NCBI GenBank assembly: GCA_037577475.1
Contig: CM075204.1
Location: 5,098,855 to 5,162,854 of the forward strand
Direction of reading: 5' to 3'
Length of the DNA stretch: 64,000 nt
Source: Chaunax sp. Z400
Lineage: Eukaryota; Chordata; Actinopteri; Lophiiformes; Chaunacidae
Below are positions 24,538-35,428 of this stretch, one piece after another; position 1 is the stretch's first letter; every line of letters begins with the position of its first letter. The notes beneath the pieces were generated by a model. It saw nothing but the letters and a program-made list of their open reading frames with translations. It was not told where the DNA came from and searched no databases. A program made the translations under genes and the position numbers.

Positions 24538-24549
24538 TCTTTTAGCCTC

Positions 24550-27420
24550 TTACTCACAGTATGTGAGAACTACTGACTGGTTCAGCACTCTGGCTCTCAA
24601 ATCTCGAACTCTGGGTGACTCCTTCATTTTCCCCACATCAATGTTGTACACTGTTGTCTGCAGGAATGTGTAAAAATTCACCAATGCAGCATCATAAGAC
24701 AGATTGAACACAAAATGTGCTTTGAAAAGTTCATCAAATGCCCCAAGGGAGCGATTTGCCCGAGGAGGGATGAGATGCTTGTCCATGGCGATGTAGAAGC
24801 TGTCGATCTTGCTCTTCTGACGACCAACAGCGAGGAGGTACGGCCGCCGACCCTGCTGGTTGCGGAGGTGCTCGTCCAAACTGCAGCATGACTAGGGTAG
24901 AGATAAGGAAAAAGAACATGAGGCATCAGAATAGTGTACAGCCACAAAGAAAACTACAAAATAGTGATTATTCAAACATCTTCTCACAGGCTAGTACAAG
25001 ATGGGAATGCATAAGAAGACTTCATTAAACTTCATCCACTTTTTAACAACTCATTTAAACATGAGGCTAAGACGGTAACACGTGACAAATGACTATAATC
25101 ACAATAATTATAGAATTACCTTATGAAAGATTACAAGTCTTTCAGCTGCATCACATGCACTAATTTTTGGAGATTCCGGTCCCCCTGGAGGTGGAAGCAG
25201 ATGTACCAGCAACAACAAGGAGGCCATTTCTTGGTCATAGGCTGAGGACAAGAATTCACAAAAATTAACTTACAACTCATTAAATTTCAGCATCTATTGT
25301 TCATATTTATCCTAAAAATCAAATCGACTTTGAGAAATACACAGAATAAACAAATTAAATCAAGCGTAACTCTAACTCACCAGTGCTCTCATTTCCTCAT
25401 TTTAATCATATAGTCACAAATATAATGAATGAAGCAACTGTAAAACAAATATAACTCACTTGTTGCCTCATCAAAATCACTTCCTCGGGTAATTTCTGAT
25501 GACCTCACCAAGCAACGCAACTCTGGTGTTGAAGTGAGCCGCTTAGCCTCTTTTACGATATTTGGCTTGAAGATCACATCCCATTTCTGAAGGAGCTTGG
25601 AGGATGTCTCGTCATCAAATAGGAGAGTGAAGTCTTGTTCCACCTTTAAGAAAGAAGACATTAAATGACTAATACAGAAACCACTTTAAAATGTCAAACC
25701 ACGCTAAACATCTCAATCAAAACTTACCAGTCCTATAGTATCCAGGAATCTTGGGAAGATGGAGAGGATATCAGCACTTCTGCCTGGGTCATTAACAAGC
25801 TTCTGACGATGCTGAAATGTCTCTCTCATCTTCTGGAGGATCAGGGAATTATCTGTGGTATGGTTGAGCAAAGATATGGCCTCTTGGCAAGCATCTCCAT
25901 CAAGCTGCCTTTCAACATTAACGGTCCTTTGGAAATGTGGGCCTCCTGGAGAAATGTCCACAGAGCTATTTTGTGTCACTGCAGATCCTCGATGTATTTT
26001 CCTCTGGACTGTTTTCAGACGCCAAGAAATGTATCCTGTGCTGCTTGCAGCATCGTAGAAGTGTTCCTGAAATTTAAAAAAAATGCATTGTCACACTTGG
26101 CATGCAAGTATTGAAATAAATAAACATGTAAGAATGACACTGAAACGATCATGCAAACAATAATGATAATTACATAGCCTTTCTTGGTATATGGATCCTT
26201 GAGGGAAGGGAACAGCGTCACTATCCCAAGAGCATACTCCTCTCTGACTGCTTTAGTGGGGGGGTGACTAAGAGGAGATATTAAGTTAGTAATCCGAATT
26301 TATGCAATGGCCATGCAGTTATTTGGCACAAATAAAAAGAATACGAAAACACATACCCATGATTATCAGTCATGTGAGCCACTAGTATGTTCACCATTTG
26401 TCTTGTGGCATCTGTTAGGGTTTCTGTTGTTTGGTACTCCTGTAGTACTACTTCACCACCAGACTTGCCTCTTAGCACAGCTTCAATCAACTGTTAAAAA
26501 CAAAAACATGAGAATGCTAAACATGGGGTTAAACAGCTTTTTTCATACAGGAGAGTGAAACAATGTGAAAACATTAGTAAACACATGAGAATCTAGTTTT
26601 GTGGCAACCTGTTTAGCAGACGCTGCATCGTGTGGATCCTCAGAATGTTGCCTTTTGCTAAGGACCTCATTGAGGATTATAGTTGATGCACTTGAGCTGA
26701 AGCTTGAGTCAGACATCTCAGAAGCACAAGACAAGGAGCTATCAGAAAATTCTAAAAGAATAGAAAAAAATGTAAATAATTTTATTTATAAGTGTGTGGA
26801 GTGCTTGATTATATTGGCCTTTATATTTTACCGTGACTTGAGAAAACTGTCAGCCTTGTGCAACAAGGTCACTGAATATTTCCACATCAACTTCTGTCCC
26901 TGTTGCATCCTTGTATATAATTTCTGCATCAGGCGGCAGGCAAAATCTCTCAATGACTGGAAAATAGTAAGATTAAAAACATTTATGTGCTTTCGAAGTC
27001 AGCACTTTTTTTTTGTTCCAGAGTGAATTACAGAGCAGTACAGAAGTACATTCATCCAAAATTGTATAAAGATTAAATAAACCATTTTCCCTCACAAAAT
27101 CCAATTCCCTCAAGTCCAACTTTGAAAGTTGATAATTGGCTTTTTTTAATTGACTGTTTTGGTGTATATAATGGTTTACATTCTAAGAGGCACATATGTT
27201 TAGCAATTTATGAAAGAGTCTGTTAAAGACATGTAATGAAATCAGAGTCTAAAGAATGAAAATTTCAAAGAATATGGGTCAATTTCAAACACGTTTCCTA
27301 AACCAAGCTAAAGTTAAATAAACACCTTTTTTCGTGGAATTGGAGAAAGTCAAACCGTCCTCCGACATCATCCAGCTTCACGTACTTCTGCTGTTGGTTG
27401 TGCTTGACTTGGATCAGCAT
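24550..27420 (-). CDS. transposon accessory gene, spliced, SAMD3-like family
   Basis: Seven exons on the minus strand join in phase with canonical splice sites: 26751-26609, 26490-26357, 26267-26174, 26066-25728, 25643-25460, 25241-25120, 24891-24550, over 450 codons without a stop. Two further exons probably lie upstream (27,420-27,326, starting MLIQVKHNQQQKYVKLDD, and about 26,963-26,830, with LPPDAEIIYKDATGTEVDVE), but their junctions do not join cleanly. Conserved-looking blocks are TRQMVNILVAHM, HPPTKAVREEYALGIVTLFP, FQHRQKLVNDPGRSADILSI, FPRFLDTIGL, RRPYLLAVGRQKSKIDSFY and SLGAFDELFKAHFVFNLSYD. The same protein type is annotated SAMD3-like in fish genomes, as I recall. Its function is unknown; its place beside a transposase suggests a role in the element. 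Confidence 0.7.
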
Positions 27421-27832
27421 TTTTACTGAGACATGCAAGAGAGTTTGACAAAGTAAATGAACATTTAAAAGAAGAAACAGTTAAGAAGCCCTGGCTGCAC
27501 AGATGAAAGGGATGGGTATCGTTAGGATTTCATCAATACTGTGTCTATCTATACGTGTGTGTGCAAGTGCCACATTGACACAGACAGGAGATGCAGCAGA
27601 CTGAAGCAATTTATATCAAAATGCTTAAAACGAGGGGAGTGTTAAAATAACACTTTGAGAGTGGAAATCAACTCAGAAATGTTTAACTCTGAAATTTCAA
27701 CTCTCCAGTTTTTGCTGTGTACTAACAGATGTGTCTTCATATCATCATATAACCTTGTGTGCCTGTAGAACATAGTGAGACCGTTGTTCATTGTTTAATC
27801 TGTGTCTGCTGTCGGACCTCCTGATCCTACTT

Positions 27833-27846
27833 GGGGGGGGGGGGGG
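27833..27846 (+). repeat. G14 tract
   Basis: Fourteen consecutive G follow TTGATCC-like sequence just outside the transposon right end. It is a likely site of length error in sequencing. Confidence 0.9.
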
Positions 27847-28557
27847 CACATTCCCTTTTCAGGAAGCAGAAAGTATATTATCTTGTGTTTTACTGTTTTC
27901 TGTGCTCTACACATGTGAGTGTTTTGCCCTCACATTGCATCTCCTTGTGAACAGCCCAAATGTGCATTTGTCTTTGAGAATAAAGGAGTAACATTGACCT
28001 GATCCAGAGGACATCTCTTTATTTTGACAAAACATCCACGTGTTAGAGGCTTTTTACCTAACAAAGACATAATAACATATCATTGTATTCAGTCACTATC
28101 CAATGAGTCAATATACCAAAACAACAGAAGTCCTTTAGGAGCTGCAGCTGAACGTATCTAATATTCAGATAAGAGCTCATTTAATTCCATCGAACAGATG
28201 TTTATGTGTCCCATTAAGAAGTGTAGCACAGGAGCTGGTGTTGGTTTGATGCTCTGTGTTCCAGGTGACTATCTGGGTGGGGAGGCGTACTGGGCAGGCG
28301 GTCTGCACCTCTGCACGCCGCTGCCCTTCAGACCAGGCAAGGGCGGCTTTGGAGACCTTTTCAGAACGCACTTCTTCCTCAACGCAGGCAACCTCTGCAA
28401 CCTCAACTACGGTGGGTGAACTGAACGTATTAAAACAGCTGCTGTGTTAAAAAGAGTTCAACACATAAAAACCTCACTTATAGAAATATGACCATCAATA
28501 GAAATTATACAATCTAATATTCAGGACCAAGTATTGAACTTAATCCCAAATGACAAT

Positions 28558-30340
28558 CCCTCCAGAGCAGCCATAGAAGAGTTATTCAAAAGCACGGACA
28601 ACCCTTTCAGCCAGCTGAATTCAGATAGCAAGTGGAAGAAATATTTAAGTTCGTTTTCAAAAATGAAAAGATGAGTGAATTGATGCAAACATGTACTCAG
28701 TTTGACAAATTTGAGGACTTCTGTGGTGGGATCTACTTCCAAAGTCATCCTTTGTTTCCAGGTCATAAGTTTGACTCCAAATCCAACTGTACTTTGATGA
28801 ATTGGAGTTTGCTAATCCTCTAGGTTCAAGAAAAGGTAGACACAAAGTTGGCTGCTTGTACTTCATCCTCAGAAATCTTCCCCCCAGGATAAATTCTGCC
28901 TTAATGAACATTCATCTGGTATCATTGTTTCATGCACAAGATGCCAAAAAATATGGAATTGATCAAACATTGAAACCTTTAGTAAAGGAGTTGAAAATAT
29001 TAGAGACAGCTGGGGTTGCTGTTCCATTTGCTGACATTCCTGTACGCGGCACTCTCGCACAAATTACTGGCCATAACTTGGGTTTGCAAAGCATTCTTGG
29101 GTTCATGGAGTCATTTAGTGCAAATGATTTCTGTAGATTTTGCTTAGTTGATGAACCTTCAGCTCAGTCAGTTTTCTCAGAAGATGACCCACGTTTGACT
29201 TTAAGATCAGCAGCTCTCAATGATCAGCATTATACTGCCTTGGCAGATGATCCCACATTAACCTCTTCATGTGGCATCAAGAGAAAGAGCAAACTGAATA
29301 CATTGCAATATTTGGATACTGCAGAAAATTCTTCTGTTATCATGCATGACATTTTGGAAGGGGTTGGTCAATATGAGATCAAATTACTGTTAGAATATTT
29401 GAATGGACATTTAATCACTAAAGAAAGCTTGTTAAACAGGATCTATGCTATTTGGAAAAGAAAAACAAGCCAACAAATATGAAGCTTGAATGTGGAGGAC
29501 ATGGTATTTGGTTAAATGTATCACAAACACTGTTTGATCACAAATATACCTTTGATTTTTGGTGACCTGGTATCAGAGGATGATTGTTATGTTATGATGC
29601 TGTTATTGCTGAACATTAGAAACATTGTTTTCTCCTACACGATCACTGAAGGGATGACAGTGTATTTAAAGCACCTTATTATTGAACATCACAAACTCTT
29701 CCAAGAACTTTACCCGTCAAACAACTCGATTCCAAACCATCATTTCATGGTCCACTATCCGAGATGCATTGGAAAAATTGGACCACTCATACACATGTGG
29801 ACTATGAGATTTGAAGCGAAGCACACATTTTTCAAAGATTGTGTCAAGAACTTCAAGAATTTGACAGTATCGCTTGCAAAAAAACAGCAGTTGGCAGTGG
29901 CTTATCACTGGGAAGCTTGACTTTAAAAGAAGTCGAGGCAGGTCCAGTCAAAATGTGTTTACTTGAAGCAGTAGAATACACAGAAGATATATCTGCATAT
30001 CTTCAGATTGATTCACAAACCACTGTTAATCTCACAAACTGGGTGAAGTGTTTGGAGTTGAATATGGTGTTTGCCTCTTTGTTTGCACAGGCACTAATGA
30101 AAGCACACCTGTGTTCAGTAAAATATCCTCTATTATTTTACATGATGGCAAAGTTGTTTTGCTTTTGGTTGAGCATGACACATGTTTCCATGACCATTTT
30201 CATGCTTTCCAAGTAAGTGAAAACATTCCTAGGAAGATAGTTGTTCTAGAAAGGGATAGATTAAGATATTTCAAATCTCCTATGGATGTGATTCATTTTT
30301 TTATGTTGTGGCAGAGAGTTGTATTATTTAATTAGTCAAC
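28558..30340 (+). pseudogene. second C2H2-type transposase copy, 5'-truncated and frameshifted
   Basis: The fragment starts at AAIEELFKSTDNPFSQLN and has lost the KWGVVEP-type block by deletion. It then continues GGIYFQSHPLFPGHKF, LANPLGSRKGRHKVGCLYFI, QITGHNLGLQSILGF, DFCRFCLV, IMHDILEGVGQYEIKLLLEY (28,802-29,482), then after a frameshift IPLIFGDLVSEDD, NHHFMVHYPRCIGKIGPLIH, MRFEAKHTFFKDCVKNFKN (29,516-29,920) and a C-terminal part (30,048-30,335). No terminal repeats are visible and the zinc fingers are gone. It is a relic in opposite orientation to the copy at 22.1-24.5 kb. Confidence 0.75.
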
Positions 30341-30416
30341 AATGTAAGGAATTGATTCTGTCATGGTGCCCCAGACTCATAGGAGCGTGGATACTAATTA
30401 CTCTCTCTAAATGTGT

Positions 30417-30575
30417 GCACGTGCTGCAGTGGGGCGTGGTCATCTGCAGGTGCTGCAGTGGGGCGTGGTCATCTGCAGGTGCTGCAGTGGGGCGTGGTCA
30501 TCTGCAGGTGCTGCAGTGGGGCGTGGTCATCTGCAGGTGCTGCAATGGGGCGTGGTCATCTGCAGGTGCTGGATG
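30417..30575. repeat. 29-bp minisatellite, about five copies
   Basis: The unit GTGCTGCAGTGGGGCGTGGT, continued by CATCTGCAG, repeats with almost no change (one G to A). It lies just left of the gypsy LTR-like region. Confidence 0.93.
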
Positions 30576-30589
30576 GCAGTTCATGCCTG

Positions 30590-31145
30590 ATCATCATCAC
30601 CATCATCACTCTGCTTTAAAGTCCGGCTTCTTCCACTCTTCACCAGATCGTCCTCTAACTTACAGTGGTATAAACGATCAGGCTTACTCTGATCTCCTTT
30701 TGGATTTTTTTCCCTGTGACTCATTCTTCCTGTCCTCCCATCCTAGATCTCCTGGAACTGCCAGCCACACCTGCCAGCGTCACCTCTCAGCCCTGCTCTC
30801 CAGCCTCACCTCTCAGCCCTGCTCTCCAGCCTCACCTCACGGCCCCGCTCTCCAGCCTCACCTCTCAGCCCTGCTCTCCAGCCTCACCTCAAGGCCCCGC
30901 TCTCCAGCCTCACCTCTCAGCCCTGCTCTCCAGCCTCACCTCTCAGCCCTGCTCTCCAGCCTCACCTCTCAGCCCCGCTCTCCAGCCTCACCACTCGGCT
31001 CTGCTCTCCAGCCTCACCTCACGGCCCCGCTCTCCATCCTGCTTCAAACCTCAGCTTGATTCACATTCTGCCAAGTACATTAAACCTGTTCAAACTTCGT
31101 CTGTGTCCGTGTCTCGCTCTTGGGTCTAATCTAAAAAACCTTAAC
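30590..31145 (+). mobile_element. gypsy 5' LTR-like region with internal 26-bp repeats
   Basis: A CT-rich region with about ten copies of a 26-bp unit (CTCACCTCTCAGCCCTGCTC, continued by TCCAGC) at 30,780-31,045. It ends AACCTTAACA at about 31,146, just before GAACGATCTGGCCAAGCG, the sequence that follows the LTR in related fish gypsy elements as I recall them. The left edge is not certain. Confidence 0.55.
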
Positions 31146-31163
31146 AGAACGATCTGGCCAAGC

Positions 31164-31850
31164 GTGGACCCAGCGGACACAGACGCAGTAAAAGAAGCCA
31201 TCACGCACCAAGGCTTTCTGCTGGGCAAACATGAGCAAAAATTACAATCTTTAATGGAATCTCAACAGATTAATCATGACCAGCTGTCGCAGCTTAATGC
31301 TCTGGTTCATTCATTCTGTACCCAACTCTCTCAACTCACACAGGCTCTACAACCGAGTCCACCTCCAGCTTCTCCTCCACCACCTGTCGCACCCACTCAC
31401 GAGGTTCAGATGCCGACCCCGGAGCCCTACGCTGGAGACACAGAGAAGTGTCGGGGTTTTCTCATGCAATGCAGCAACGTCTTCATTCATCGCCAGCAGT
31501 CCTTCACCTCCGATGGAGTAAAGGTATCATAGGCAAGGCACTTGAGAGGCTAGATTGTGTGGTGGAACTGCTAATCCTCCTTCGTATGCGGAGTTCATGG
31601 ATGAATTTAGAAATGTTTTTGACCATCCCTCTCGCTCCTCGTGGAGTCTGGCTGGAATGAGGCGGCGCTATGCAGCAAGTTTGTGTATGGTCTCAACGAC
31701 CAGTTAAAGGATGAACCAATTTATGGAGAGGAACCCAACTCACTTGACTCGCTTCTCACCTTGTGTATCAAGATTGATAACCGCCTACAGGATGACGCTC
31801 GGAGAGGAACTACAACTCCCATCGGCCCTCCTCCAGCCGCCTGCCCATAA
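31164..31850 (+). pseudogene. Ty3/gypsy gag fragment
   Basis: The frame reads VDPADTDAVKEAITHQGFLL, where the usual start Met is Val (GTG at 31,164). It continues through a Pro-rich linker to MPTPEPYAGDTEKCRGFLMQ, the capsid start, and stops at 31,532. After a deletion a second frame resumes with SGWNEAALCSKFVYGLNDQL and ends near 31,848 with SLLTLCIKIDNRLQDDARRG. These are gag blocks of fish Ty3/gypsy elements. No protease, reverse transcriptase or integrase follows. Next comes a Tc1-type relic. Confidence 0.75.
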
Positions 31851-31859
31851 TTCAGTCTA

Positions 31860-32490
31860 TCAGGAGTAACGTACCATTCCCCGCCTCATCTCTGCCACGC
31901 TCCAATCCCAGCACACCAGTAGCCTGCTGGAGGTCATTTTGTAGGGCTCTGGCTGTGCTCCTCCTGTTCCTCCTCCCACAAAGGAGCAGATACCGGTCCT
32001 GCTGCTGGGTTGATGCCAGCAGCAGGACCGGTATATGTCCAGCTCTCCTTGTCTAATGGCCGTTCTCCTGGTATCTCCTCCATGCTCTGGAGACTGTGCT
32101 GGGAGACGCAGCAAACCTTGCGACCGCACATATGGTTGTGCCATCCTGGAGGAGCTGGACTACCTGTGCAACCTGATTGGGCTGCAGGTACCGCCTCATG
32201 CTACCAGTAGTGACAAGAACACTAGCAAAACACAAAACTAGAGAAGAATCAGTCAGGAAGGATAAATGTCTGTGGACACAACATGTAAAAACATTCCCTT
32301 TTTGGGGTTGTCTTGCTTTTTCCTCTCCATTGCACCTGTTGTCACTTTCATTTGCACCAAAGCAGGTGAAATTGATTCACAATCACTTTGCTTTTTAAAT
32401 GGACAGATTGATATCCCTGAAGTTTAACTGACTTGATGTTATACTCTGATGATTAATTGTTCCCTTCATTTTTTTTTGCAGTGTATATAA
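31860..32490 (-). mobile_element. Tc1/mariner-type transposon, 5' part with HTH start
   Basis: On the minus strand the frame reads YLQPNQVAQVVQLLQDGTTI, then ARFAASPSTVSRAWRRYQEN, the paired helix-turn-helix start of a fish Tc1/mariner transposase. The right edge (TTTTTTTTGCAGTGTA, about 32,485) is its terminus. The catalytic DDE part is absent. A perfect inverted repeat lies inside at 31,990-32,034. Confidence 0.75.
31990..32034. repeat. perfect 19-bp inverted repeat, 7-bp loop
   Basis: ATACCGGTCCTGCTGCTGG and its exact complement CCAGCAGCAGGACCGGTAT are separated by GTTGATG. It sits where the transposase reading frame is lost. Confidence 0.95.
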
Positions 32491-33980
32491 GAAAATGTCA
32501 TAAGTTTTGAGGAATGAAGAACTTCCAACAATGAGTGATGGAGGTTATTGATCACCCATGTTTGTTTTTTAATATCTCTAAAAGTTGTTAGATTTTGATG
32601 AAATTCTGTGTAGGCCTGGATCTTGGGCCAAGAAGGAGTTGATAAGATTTTGAGGCAGAACCAGGGCCTTGTTTTAAAAAAACCAAACATTTTATCAGCG
32701 TCATCAAAAATTTTAAGCCAATGAAAATAAAGATCCCCCGGCTTGAACAATTTACGATGTTCCACGACTAAACTTAACTCTAACAGAACGCCTGTAAGTC
32801 TGACAGACTTCCTGCAATTCAAGGTCCCTACGGAAACTCTTTAGAGTTCTCATGGAAAATATAGTTACAGCCCACATTTTCAAAACCATCAACCTCATGT
32901 TGGTCATGTGACTGTGTCCTATACGCTGATCTAGTGGTTTAGATGGAGTCCCACACCAAGGATGCGAGTTTGCATCCCATAGGTGATGTATTTTAATCAT
33001 TTTTAAATGATTTCTTTTGCTACTTTTAGTGTTTAATTCAAATCATTCTGTATGTATTTATTTTTTCTTATGAACTTTTCAAGTTTACAGGAGAGCATCT
33101 GGTGAGGTGGACATGTATGCACCACTATGGGCAATTGATCCCGATCCTGATCATCATCTAGCTGTGGTAGATTAAATCTATATGTGGGGGGGGTCAGTAT
33201 GTATTGGGTCACAGAGACATGACTCTGCCACCAATATGTAGCTGAGATAATGCAGATGCAGAGTCATTAAATGGATTTATGTATCTGTGAAAGAAGTTAT
33301 ATCCACATGAAAAATAGATCAGGATCTTCCATTATGGAAAACTATATTTTTGTTGTTAACCCATAAATTACTGATGATAAACACATGATTCCAGATGAAT
33401 ACATTTCCAGGGTTTAGGTATTACTTACCTATTACTTAGGTTTATGGAACACTTTCTGGAGGTCCAAGATGCTGACTTCGATCAGGATCCTAAAAAGTCT
33501 TAAAACATCTCAAATTTATTTGACATATTACGTCTTAAAATGTCTGGAATACTTCAGAGGGGATGTGTTCAGTTTTATCTGGGCAGATTGAATGAGCGTG
33601 TCTTTTTGTTCAGTTTTTAGGTTTTATTTTCCCAGTATTTCAACCTATATTCCACTACAATGACCATTTCTGCAATATCCTGTTTGTTTGAACACAATCT
33701 GCACTTTGATGGGGGGAAAAAATAAGACAACATTGTGTGCAGAGTCAACTTTGGGTAGATGTAAGTTCAATGAGAAATGGTTTGAGAACAAGAAATATCC
33801 TGGCTGACCGAAACATCCAACCATTCATATGAGGCGCAACATATCAGTGAGTTCCACTCCCATCAGGTAACGTTTTTTAAAATTCTTGTTAATATAATCT
33901 AAAAGATCTAATGTATAATAATAAATCTAATTTGTTTTAAATTTTAAATGTTTAAAAAAGCCAGGAAGCAGACATTTTGA
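32491..33980. other. no recognised gene
   Basis: Frames are short and without motifs on both strands, and I see no clear repeat family. Confidence 0.4.
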
Positions 33981-33984
33981 GGAT

Positions 33985-34232
33985 AATACACTGTGACTGT
34001 GATGTTAAATATATAAGTGTGATGTTGATAAGTGTGAGACTGTGATGTTAGATATATAAGTGTGATGTTGATAAGTGTGAGACTGTGATGTTAAATATAT
34101 AAGTGTGATGTTGATAAGTGTGAGACTGTGATGTTAAATATATAAGTGTGATGTTGATAAGTGTGAGACTGTGATGTTAAATATATAAGTGTGATGTTGA
34201 TAAGTGTGAGACTGTGATGTTAAATATATAAG
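33985..34232. repeat. 43-bp minisatellite, about six copies
   Basis: Units of GACTGTGATGTTAAATATAT, then AAGTGTGATGTTGATAAGTGTGA, are nearly identical. One unit has TTAGATATAT. Confidence 0.93.
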
Positions 34233-34554
34233 TATTATTTTTAGTGTTGGTTTGTTTTCATTGTTGCACTTTAAAATAGATGCTGGTTTATTGTATTTTT
34301 ATTCCAGGCTTTCAAAATTTAAAATTTTTTATTAAAACACTCAATATCTGTTTTATTTATGGACGTATAGAGGATTGTTGTTTTCCTTGTATTATCGTTT
34401 TTTTTATCAGTTTAACTTGCCTGAGTGGCTCAACTTAAGATGGTTAATTTTAATATGAGAGGTTATCATGACTGTAGCCTGTTTTGCTCGTGAAGTGTAA
34501 TAGATTGTAGCATCTTCGGGGATCATCTAAAGGGTTAGGAATCTCTCCATCGTA

Positions 34555-34623
34555 GTTTGACAAACTAGGGGCCCCCAAACAGCATCTTGCACAGGGCCCC
34601 CACAAAGCTAGAAACGGCCCTGG
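34555..34623. mobile_element. possible hAT-like terminus
   Basis: The sequence ends AAAGCTAGAAACGGCCCTG, the complement of CAGGGCCGTTTCTAGC, a CAGGG-type end. Only one end is seen. Confidence 0.3.
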
Positions 34624-35428
34624 TTGCAAGTGCAGAGGAGGAGCTACCGTTACATCTTGGAGTCAACACAGACAAAAGAGCTTGATAATAAGTTTGATCA
34701 TTAATTGGCACAGTCTTTTAATTATTTTTTGAAAGTTCATTAATTAAGTTAATTTAAAGTTTTAAAAAAAGAAGTCAGAAATTGCGGACTTCCAGAAACG
34801 TTTGGAAACCAGTTTTTTCCAGAGGAGAAGACGTGCTACACATCAAGTCCTGCTTCATCTCCATCGACTGGATTGTTCATCTACAAATTAGACGGTAATT
34901 AAAAACAATCTTATTTTTCTTGTCAATAGGCTGTCTTACCATATAAAAAGGCTTTAAATCAAACTGATGTTCAGCAAGCTAAGTTAGCTGGTGAGTTTGT
35001 GATTTTAAAATGTCACTTATCAGTGGGGCTGAGATTTGAGTACAGCTCGCTAAAACACTTATTTTCGTGCATTATAGGGTCACCATGTTTTAAATGCTAA
35101 CCATTTTGGTTAATCTGTGAAGCATCTTGCATCAACCATCTTTTGCCAATTGTTAGTAGTTGCAAAAATGCTTTACAAACTTGCCAGTTTGAATAGTGAT
35201 GGGATCATTTTGGTGTTTTATCTTTGGGAGGAGAGCAAGCTGATAATGTTAATGTTAACATATCTGTTTACATTGGTTTCATAGCAAACCAAGGTTAACA
35301 CTACAGCTGGTTGAAGATCATAAATTTCAGCGCCAACATTGATGGAGGTGGCAACTTACTGAAAAGCAACCACTAATTATACTGGGCTTGTTGTTGACAC
35401 ACTATTTCTTCTTGCATTGGAAGCAGAC

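Larger units (their letters stand above)
21764..27719 (-). mobile_element. 5.96-kb DNA transposon with inverted ends and two genes
   Basis: The left end is CACAGCAAAAAGTCC and the right end, in reverse complement, is CACAGCAAAAACTGG. Both are flanked by TA, a likely 2-bp target duplication. Inside, on the minus strand, are a spliced accessory gene (27,420-24,550) and a C2H2 zinc-finger transposase-like gene (24,537-22,142). Short AGAGTTRAWTT/AGTGTTRA-type motifs cluster near both ends. The ends and motif clusters suggest the CMC (CACTA/Mirage/Chapaev) superfamily; this is an inference. It sits in an intron of the SAMM50-like fragment, in the opposite orientation. Confidence 0.75.
20225..28411 (+). 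pseudogene. samm50-like: SAMM50-like gene fragment (five exons), interrupted by a transposon
   Basis: SAMM50 is the Omp85-type beta-barrel protein that inserts barrel proteins into the mitochondrial outer membrane. Exons: 20225-20296 (VDSRNSSIFPSRGALLRINQ), 20761-20833 (ELAGYTGGDASFLKEDFELQ), 21093-21163 (LSASLWGGMLYPLRGQP), 21451-21518 ([20 protein letters not shown]), 28265-28411 (DYLGGEAYWAGGLHLCTPLP, then LFRTHFFLNAGNLCNLNYG). Junctions are GT-AG and the last three exons join in phase; a few residues seem missing between exons two and three. The VRGF loop typical of Omp85 proteins is kept. The N-terminal POTRA part and the last exon are not found in the window, so this is a partial copy. 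A ~6-kb transposon lies in the last intron. It could be an old duplicate rather than the working gene. Confidence 0.8.

Noticed and set aside
30319..31129. Open frames of 246 and 137 codons rich in Cys/Trp/Gly or Ser/Pro
   Set aside because: They read through the 29-bp and 26-bp minisatellites in several frames at once, as repeats do.
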